Below are positions 58,598-64,000 of a stretch of DNA of 64,000 bases, one piece after another (the stretch's first letter is position 1; each line of letters starts with the position of its first letter). The notes under the pieces were generated by a model. It did not search any database. It was not told the DNA's origin and saw only the letters and a program-made list of their open reading frames with translations. A program made the position numbers and the translations under genes. This DNA comes from Candidatus Cryptobacteroides choladohippi (GTDB taxonomy: Bacteria; Bacteroidota; Bacteroidia; Bacteroidales; UBA932). Location: NCBI GenBank assembly GCA_018065985.1, contig JAGHSF010000027.1, positions 1 to 64,000 on the forward strand, in the 5' to 3' direction.

Positions 58598-60187
58598 ATG
58601 AAATTTAAATCAATTCTTTCAGCCGTACTCGGCATCGCACTGGTGGCTTCATCATGCTGCCAGGACAAGACTCCACGAGCAAAGCACGTCATCTACATTG
58701 GCCTTGACGCATTCAGCGCCGTAGGTCTCCAGAGGGCAGAGACTCCCAACTTCAACTGGATGATAGAGAACGGAGCCGTATCGCTCCACACCCGCGTTGC
58801 CCGCGAGACATCATCAAGCCAGAACTGGATGTGCATGGTTTCAGGCGCTCCTATCGAGATGACAGGCGTCACTGACAACGGCTGGACGTACGAGACACGC
58901 ATGATCGAGCCCGCCGCATACAACAACAAGAAGATGTTCCCTACGATCTTCGATGACGTCAAGGCCCAGCGCCCCGATGCAAAGGTGTATGGCTTCTACG
59001 AGTGGGAAGGCCAGATCAGAATGTACGACATGGATGCCTTCGACTACTCCGAGAAATGCGCTGACGGCGAGTCCACTCTCCGCAAGGCTTTCGCGAAGTA
59101 CATGGAGGACCAGCCCGAGTTCCTCTTCGTGTCAGTGGATGCCACCGATCATGCAGGCCATTCATTCGGCCACGAGAACCAGGGATACTATGACTGTATC
59201 AGCATGTGCGACCAGATCATCGGCGAGTTCGTGAAGGAACTCGAGGCAAAGGGTATGATGAAGGATGCAGTCGTCATGATTTCCGGCGACCACGGTGGAA
59301 TCCGTCACGGACACGGCGGCGACAACATGAGCGAACTTGAGGTTCCCGTCATCATGTACGGCAAGGGCGTCACCAAGGGCAAGGTCATGGCGCATGCAAA
59401 CATGATCTACGACATCGCATCCACCATCGGCGGCCTTCTGGGCATCGAGATGCCTGCCGAGTGCCGTGGCAAGTTCATGATGCAGGCATTCGAGCCCGCT
59501 GACAGCAGGAAATACACTCCCATCCCTCTCGTACATCCTTTCCGTGGTGTAGCAGAAGAGGTTTCCATCACCGTGGATGCAGAGGACGCCGAGGTTTACT
59601 ATACCCTCAATGGCGGCACCCCCACCTGCGAATCAATCAAGTATGACGGACCTTTCAAGATCGACGGCAACACTGCCATCAAGGCGGTTACCTACAAGAA
59701 CGGTCAGTACTCCGACGTGGTTGAGAACCTTCTCTATGCCCAGGCACCTGAGGGATATGCTCCCATCGCATACAAGCTCTACAGGAACTATCGTGGCGAG
59801 ACCCTTCCCGACTTCTCAAAGCTCGGCCGCGCCGCAGCAGAGGGATACTGCTCCAACTTCACTCTCGACGAGCTTCCCTTCGAGCCTTCAGAGGATGACT
59901 TCGCTGTTCTGTTCACATCCCACCTCATCGTGAAGGAGGCAGGAAAGTACCGCTTCCTCCTCGGTTCCGATGACGGCTCGAAGCTCATCATCGACCAGAA
60001 GGTCATCGTCGACAATGACGGCTCCCACACCTATGGCGAGAAGTTCGGTGTCGCAGAGCTTGAGGCTGGCACACATATCATCCAGGTCGAGTACTTCGAG
60101 GACTGTGATGGCCAGATGCTCAATCTTACCTGGGGACCCGAAGGCCAGGGATGCTTCCCCTTCAGCCTCTCTGAACTTGAAAAATAA
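58598..60187 (+). CDS. Type I phosphodiesterase/alkaline phosphatase-superfamily lipoprotein with glycan-binding tail
   Basis: A 529-residue lipoprotein (lipobox ASSC, cysteine 20). The phosphodiesterase domain (about 27-300) has HVIYIGLDAFSAVGLQ, a possible nucleophile in ETSSSQNW, DATDHAGHSFG and ISGDHGGIRHGHGG, the metal-binding blocks of the nucleotide pyrophosphatase group. Residues about 325-390 are chitobiase-type (EVYYTLNGGTPTCESI), and about 400-529 form a PA14-like domain (GKYRFLLGSDDGSKLIID, DGSHTYGEKFG). The same two tail modules follow the GH92 at 29494. It likely cleaves phosphate or phosphodiester from a surface glycan. It is co-transcribed with the GH97 gene, 11 bases on. Confidence 0.8.
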   Translation: MKFKSILSAVLGIALVASSCCQDKTPRAKHVIYIGLDAFSAVGLQRAETPNFNWMIENGAVSLHTRVARETSSSQNWMCMVSGAPIEMTGVTDNGWTYETRMIEPAAYNNKKMFPTIFDDVKAQRPDAKVYGFYEWEGQIRMYDMDAFDYSEKCADGESTLRKAFAKYMEDQPEFLFVSVDATDHAGHSFGHENQGYYDCISMCDQIIGEFVKELEAKGMMKDAVVMISGDHGGIRHGHGGDNMSELEVPVIMYGKGVTKGKVMAHANMIYDIASTIGGLLGIEMPAECRGKFMMQAFEPADSRKYTPIPLVHPFRGVAEEVSITVDAEDAEVYYTLNGGTPTCESIKYDGPFKIDGNTAIKAVTYKNGQYSDVVENLLYAQAPEGYAPIAYKLYRNYRGETLPDFSKLGRAAAEGYCSNFTLDELPFEPSEDDFAVLFTSHLIVKEAGKYRFLLGSDDGSKLIIDQKVIVDNDGSHTYGEKFGVAELEAGTHIIQVEYFEDCDGQMLNLTWGPEGQGCFPFSLSELEK

Positions 60188-60198
60188 TTCACTCCTGT

Positions 60199-62187
60199 AT
60201 GAAAAGAACAGCCACAATCATCGCGGCTCTTGCAGTCTCAGCTCTCGCATTCGCCGCTCCCAGGCAGTACAGCGTCGCTTCCCCTGACGGAAGCGTGGTT
60301 GTATCCATCGATCCTGCTGCCATCAGCTACAGCGTAAGCGTGGACGGCGACCAGGTGCTCGCACCTTCGCATCTCTCCCTTGATCTTGCTGACGGAACCG
60401 CATACAACGGAAAGGTCAAGTTCCGCAAGGCCGTCACGACCAGCGTGAACCAGACAATCGCCGCTCAGTGCTACCGAAAGGCCGAAGTCAAGGACAACTA
60501 CAATCAGATCGAACTTCAGTACGCCACTTTCAAAGTGCTCTTCAGAGCATACGACGACGGTGTCGCATACCGCTTCGTGAGCCTCAGCAAGAAACCCTTC
60601 GAGGTAAGCTCGGAGCAGGTGGAGTTCGCATTCCCCGCTGCCTGGAACGCATATGTTCCCTATGTGTGCCAGAACGATGAAGGTGAGTTTGACGAGCAGC
60701 TCCACAACTCGTTCGAGAACCAGTACAAGTATCAGGATATCGCCGCATGGGATACCAGGCACCTTGCCTTCCTCCCCCTCATGGTCGAAGCACCCAAGGG
60801 CGTGAAGCTCTGCATCAGCGAGGCTGACCTCCTTGCATATCCCGGAATGTTCCTCTACAATGGCGACTGCAACAACTCGCTCGAGGGCTATTTCCCCAAG
60901 TATCCTGTACGCAAGAGCATCGGTGACGGTGACGGACGCTCATTCTATGTTGAGGAGACGGCTGACTACATCGCAAAATGCGAGGCCGGATGCGCCTTCC
61001 CCTGGCGTTTGATAGGCATTTCACGCCACGACTGGGAAATGGCCGACAACGACATGGTATACCGCCTTGCATCACCCGCCGACCCTTCCATCGATTACAG
61101 CTGGGTCAAGCCCGGCAAGGTCGCATGGGACTGGTGGAACAACTGGAACATCTACGGTGTCGACTTCGAGTCAGGCGTCAACACTGATACATACAAGTAC
61201 TACATCGACTTCGCATCAGACAACGGCATCAGCTACATCATCATGGACGAAGGATGGTCTGTCGGCTTCGAGGACCTCTTCCATGTGGTTCCCGAGATCG
61301 ATCTCCAGGGCATCATCGACTATGGCAAGTCAAAGAATGTGGGTGTGATCCTCTGGGCCGGATACGGTCCTTTCCAGAAGGATATCGAAGGTGCCTGCAA
61401 GAAGTACTCTGCGATGGGCGTGAAAGGTTTCAAGGTCGATTTCATGGACGCCTGCGACCAGCCTGTGGTCGAGTTCCACCGCGAGACCGCCGAGATCGCC
61501 GCGAAGTACGGCCTCATGGTCGATTTCCACGGCACATACAAGCCTACTGGCCTTCACAGGACATATCCCAACGTCATCAACTATGAGGGCATCTACGGTC
61601 AGGAGAATATGAAGTGGAATGCTGAATGCGACCAGGTCACCTACGACGTCACCCTTCCTTACATCCGCTTCTTCGCCGGCCCCGCCGATTATACCCAGGG
61701 CGCCATGCGCAATGCCAACAGGGACAACTACCGCGCCGTATGGGATGAGGCAATGAGCCAGGGTACACGCTGCCACCAGCTTGCGATGTACGTCGTGTTC
61801 TCGTCACCTCTCAACATGCTCTGCGACGCTCCCACCAACTACCTCAATGAGAAGGAGTGCACTCAGTTCATCGCCGAGGTTCCCGAGGTATGGGACGAGA
61901 CCATCTCCCTTGACGGCAAGGTTGCCGAGTATTCTGTCATCGCCCGCCGCAGCGGCGATACATGGTACATCGGTGCCCTCGGAAACTGGGATGAGCGCGA
62001 CATCGATATCAAGTGCGACTTCCTTCCTGACGGAGACTACAGCGTTACCGTCTTCCAGGATGGCGTGAACGCCAACAAGGTCGCAAGGGATTACAAGAAG
62101 CTCACAAAGGACCTCTGCAAGTGCAAGAAGCTTCACGCCCACCTTGCATCAGGCGGCGGTTATGTGGCTGTAATCACAAAGAAATAA
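60199..62187 (+). CDS. GH97 family alpha-glycosidase
   Basis: A 662-residue exported enzyme (signal to about residue 20, ...AFAAPRQ). The N-terminal beta-sandwich (about 22-260) precedes a TIM barrel with WDWWNNWNIYGVDF, YIIMDEGWSVG and GFKVDFMDACDQ, where D414 in KVDF is the likely nucleophile of the retaining (alpha-galactosidase-like) GH97 subgroup. HGTYKPTGLHRTYPN, NYEGIYGQE and CDAPTNY follow, with a C-terminal beta domain. Glucose-specific members such as SusB are inverting and lack this Asp, so alpha-galactosidase or a related activity is favoured. It ends convergent with the LytTR gene, four bases apart. Confidence 0.88.
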   Translation: MKRTATIIAALAVSALAFAAPRQYSVASPDGSVVVSIDPAAISYSVSVDGDQVLAPSHLSLDLADGTAYNGKVKFRKAVTTSVNQTIAAQCYRKAEVKDNYNQIELQYATFKVLFRAYDDGVAYRFVSLSKKPFEVSSEQVEFAFPAAWNAYVPYVCQNDEGEFDEQLHNSFENQYKYQDIAAWDTRHLAFLPLMVEAPKGVKLCISEADLLAYPGMFLYNGDCNNSLEGYFPKYPVRKSIGDGDGRSFYVEETADYIAKCEAGCAFPWRLIGISRHDWEMADNDMVYRLASPADPSIDYSWVKPGKVAWDWWNNWNIYGVDFESGVNTDTYKYYIDFASDNGISYIIMDEGWSVGFEDLFHVVPEIDLQGIIDYGKSKNVGVILWAGYGPFQKDIEGACKKYSAMGVKGFKVDFMDACDQPVVEFHRETAEIAAKYGLMVDFHGTYKPTGLHRTYPNVINYEGIYGQENMKWNAECDQVTYDVTLPYIRFFAGPADYTQGAMRNANRDNYRAVWDEAMSQGTRCHQLAMYVVFSSPLNMLCDAPTNYLNEKECTQFIAEVPEVWDETISLDGKVAEYSVIARRSGDTWYIGALGNWDERDIDIKCDFLPDGDYSVTVFQDGVNANKVARDYKKLTKDLCKCKKLHAHLASGGGYVAVITKK

Positions 62188-62205
62188 GGCCCTACTGAAG
62201 GGCCT
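62187..62205. terminator. Short hairpin between convergent genes
   Basis: A seven-base stem (AGGCCCT and mate around ACTGA) overlaps the LytTR stop codon and directly follows the GH97 stop. It lacks a T-run but may serve both genes. Confidence 0.4.
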
Positions 62206-63007
62206 GCGCTACCTTTTCGTAGCACTTTTTGGACACGGGGATTTCTCTTTCCGAACCACTGTCAAGTTCGGCGAAGTAGAAACCCCCGCGGTCTTTTCTG
62301 ATCACGGTGATGTGCCTGGGGTTCACGAGATACGAGCGGTGAGCCCTGACGAATCCTGCGTTCTCGCATGTCTGCTCCATGTTTTTCATGGAGTTGCGGA
62401 GCTCGAACTTCCTTGCGGTCCCGTTCTCGAGGTAGTGTATCACGATGTAGTTCTCGCTGGCCTGGATATAGAGTATGGAGTCGGCGGTGGTTGCGAATTT
62501 GAGCAGATGCCGGCTGTCGTAGAACCTTATCCTGTGGTTGTCCTCGGAAATGTCCGGATCCTTCGCGTCATGCAGCCAGTAGGCCAGGGCCAGGATGATG
62601 TATGGGAACGTCATAGCCTCCAGCAGGCACTGGACGCTGTCGCCAAGGAAGTGGAAGTAGCTCTCCTCTCCCGGGTTCATGAGGGTCAGGAACAGCGCCA
62701 CGAAGGCGGCCATTGCCACGACTTCGGCAAGGCACCATGCCACATATCGTGCGACGCTCATTTCCATGTGTGAGCGAAGCAGGTACATCGCGATCATTCT
62801 TGTCAGGCAAAGCTGGACCGTGATTATGGCTATGCATATCGAGAGGTTGAACGAGAAGACGTTGAACCTGTAGGCCCCCTCTGCCGTGTGGAGCAGGGCT
62901 TCCAGCCCCTGAGGCTTGTACAGAAGCGCAAAGAGCATGAAGAATGCGGGCATGCAGAGCACATGCACCAGCTGGGCGGGGAATCGAAGCAGAGATTTCG
63001 TTATCAT
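62192..63007 (-). CDS. Membrane-anchored LytTR DNA-binding regulator
   Basis: A 271-residue protein with four membrane helices (about 10-30, 48-72, 86-108 and 125-143) and a C-terminal LytTR DNA-binding domain (about 160-270: DSILYIQASENYIVIHYLENG, FVRAHRSYLVNPRHITVIRKD, SERSIPVSKK-like end). Membrane LytTR proteins sense signals in the envelope and control genes directly, without a separate kinase. ATG 63007 is supported by a TATTTTTG box at 63037-63030; the longer frame to 63058 begins upstream of it. The target genes are unknown; it sits next to the GH97 end of the island. Confidence 0.82.
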   Translation of the reverse strand: MITKSLLRFPAQLVHVLCMPAFFMLFALLYKPQGLEALLHTAEGAYRFNVFSFNLSICIAIITVQLCLTRMIAMYLLRSHMEMSVARYVAWCLAEVVAMAAFVALFLTLMNPGEESYFHFLGDSVQCLLEAMTFPYIILALAYWLHDAKDPDISEDNHRIRFYDSRHLLKFATTADSILYIQASENYIVIHYLENGTARKFELRNSMKNMEQTCENAGFVRAHRSYLVNPRHITVIRKDRGGFYFAELDSGSEREIPVSKKCYEKVAQALQ

Positions 63008-63029
63008 TGTGACTGAAATTGACTTGTGA

Positions 63030-63037
63030 CAAAAATA
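63030..63037 (-). promoter_or_regulatory. -7 box of the LytTR gene
   Basis: A perfect TATTTTTG on the minus strand, 22 bases before ATG 63007, with a TTG about 22 bases upstream of it. Confidence 0.5.
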
Positions 63038-63149
63038 CAATAAATTTTCATTCGTCACACAAAATGCGGTATTTTGTCACAATTTCCTGACTCATATCAC
63101 AAATACCAGGCATTAATGGCATTTGTTTCCAGGTGAGAATCCCTCATTC

Positions 63150-63157
63150 TAACTTTG
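63150..63157 (+). promoter_or_regulatory. -7 box of the 63175 gene
   Basis: A perfect TAACTTTG, 17 bases before ATG 63175. A GTG start at 63133 would lie upstream of it and is rejected. Confidence 0.5.
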
Positions 63158-63174
63158 CATCGCTGAACGGAAAA

Positions 63175-63894
63175 ATGATGAAAATGAAAATGGAAACAAA
63201 GCCTTCTGCATTCAGAAACTGTATCAATCCTACCTATCAGATAGAACTCGTATTAGACGAGGAACCGGGCGCTGAGCTTGCCATGCGCGCCATGCGATCT
63301 GTGGCCAACCGATTCCCCGGTATGAAGATCAGGCTCTCGGAAGGATGGGCCTCGTCCATGCGCACCAACGTCCGCATGGCCATCCCCCGATGCCAGTTGG
63401 CCGCTCTGGCTGTAGCCCGTGGTTGCTCCACAACCGAACTTCTCGCTTCCATGATTGATTCCGCGCAGAATGCAGCATTCGATGCCGCTCTCCTCAGGAA
63501 CGGCCGCCGTCCACGGCTGTACGTCTCCGAGAGCCCTGTCCGCCTTTCATCATACAGGCTTTATGGCACGGAGCGTCAGTCCATACTCCCCGCATTCGGA
63601 AGAAACTCCAGGACCTTCTGCGACCTTGGCGAGATATATCTCCCCGGCGAGCTTGCCGAGAAAGTGCGCGCCATGGATTTCCGCATTGTCCGCCAGGCAG
63701 GATTTGGAAGCGCCTGTACCGCCTTCAATTTCGGGGACAGCACCATAATAAATTGCTCCCGCAGGATACGGGAGCATGATTTCGAATATTATTTTCTTGA
63801 GGAGCTGCGATCTGCCGGCCTTGACGTCAACGTCGAGCCGCTTGGCTCGCGTCAGCAGGCTGGCGTTGTCACGATCGCCTACAGTGCGCTGTAG
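63175..63894 (+). CDS. Cytoplasmic protein of unknown function
   Basis: A 239-residue protein without signal or membrane segments. It begins MMKMKMETKPSAFRN and has mixed alpha/beta phrases (AELAMRAMRSVANRFPGMKIRL, LAALAVARGCSTTELLASMID, AGFGSACTAFNFGDSTIINC). The arginine-rich composition (LRNGRRPRLYVSES) could suit nucleic-acid contact, but nothing was recognised. A promoter box fixes the start. Its 3' end overlaps the convergent partial gene by 16 bases. Confidence 0.5.
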   Translation: MMKMKMETKPSAFRNCINPTYQIELVLDEEPGAELAMRAMRSVANRFPGMKIRLSEGWASSMRTNVRMAIPRCQLAALAVARGCSTTELLASMIDSAQNAAFDAALLRNGRRPRLYVSESPVRLSSYRLYGTERQSILPAFGRNSRTFCDLGEIYLPGELAEKVRAMDFRIVRQAGFGSACTAFNFGDSTIINCSRRIREHDFEYYFLEELRSAGLDVNVEPLGSRQQAGVVTIAYSAL

Positions 63895-64000
63895 TTTGCG
63901 CCGTACTTGAGCATCTGTCCGAGGAAACTGTCGGGATATTCAAGGACATAATCCACAACAGCACCATCTTTGATTACCGGCACGATGTCGGGGTTGAGGA
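63879..64000 (-). CDS. 3' end of a gene cut by the window edge
   Basis: The last 39 codons and stop (TAG at 63881-63879) of a minus-strand frame: LNPDIVPVIKDGAVVDYVLE, then YPDSFLGQMLKYGANYSAL. The codon use looks coding and there is no stop to the window edge. No family was recognised. It overlaps the convergent 63175 gene by 16 bases. Confidence 0.5.
   Translation of the reverse strand, partial: LNPDIVPVIKDGAVVDYVLEYPDSFLGQMLKYGANYSAL

Overview
The window looks like a chromosome segment of an uncultured, gut-type member of Bacteroidales (Bacteroidota), possibly close to Alistipes or Cryptobacteroides; the genus is a guess. The evidence is two SusC/SusD pairs, many lipoprotein signal peptides, twin-arginine Gfo/Idh/MocA oxidoreductases with DUF1080 partners, and repeated Bacteroidota promoters (TTG, about 20 bases, TAnnTTTG). 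No rRNA, tRNA, CRISPR array or phage was seen.

Left part (1-14.1 kb). A REP-associated tyrosine transposase (427-1347) sits between two copies of a compound palindromic repeat. A DUF2490 beta-barrel gene follows. Next comes a compact redox and export cluster (2258-8106): a tetraheme NapC/NrfH-type cytochrome fused to a formylglycine-enzyme-like domain, a Tat-exported Gfo/Idh/MocA oxidoreductase, a Tat-exported sugar isomerase-like protein, a ResB-CcsA heme-attachment protein, TatA and TatC. Two unknown exported proteins follow. An accessory stretch then holds a lone TnpB with a likely omega-RNA end, the 3' remnant of another REP transposase, two lipoproteins, a 45-residue peptide gene missing from ordinary ORF lists, and a pair of 232-base direct repeats.

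Middle and right parts (14.1-63 kb) form a large glycan-use island. In order: an isomerase/DUF1080/Gfo-Idh operon; a metallophosphoesterase divergent from a GH92 mannosidase; a five-gene operon (EEP hydrolase, GH123-like, DUF1573, GH36-like, GH3) divergent from a sugar-sensing AraC-type regulator; a GH92 with extra C-terminal modules; SusC/SusD pair 1 with a beta-helix lipoprotein; a heme-motif PD40 lipoprotein with a DUF6057 membrane protein; an operon of phosphodiesterase-alkaline phosphatase fusion, GH63-like enzyme, ROK kinase and SusC/SusD pair 2; a second DUF6057 protein; a Gfo/Idh plus HEAT-DUF1080 pair; a TIM-barrel-like lipoprotein; a phosphodiesterase with a PA14-like tail; and a GH97 enzyme. 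A membrane LytTR regulator, an unknown protein and a cut-off gene close the window.

Working model. The SusC/D pairs import a mannose- and galactose-containing, perhaps phosphorylated, glycan. GH92, GH3, GH36, GH97, GH123-like and GH63-like enzymes trim it, and phosphatases and phosphodiesterases remove phosphate. Three Tat-exported Gfo/Idh plus DUF1080 modules suggest a parallel oxidative (3-keto-glycoside) route in the periplasm. The cytochrome fusion and heme-assembly gene in the Tat cluster raise the possibility that its electrons enter respiration. Function assignments rest on sequence motifs read by eye; no database search was run.
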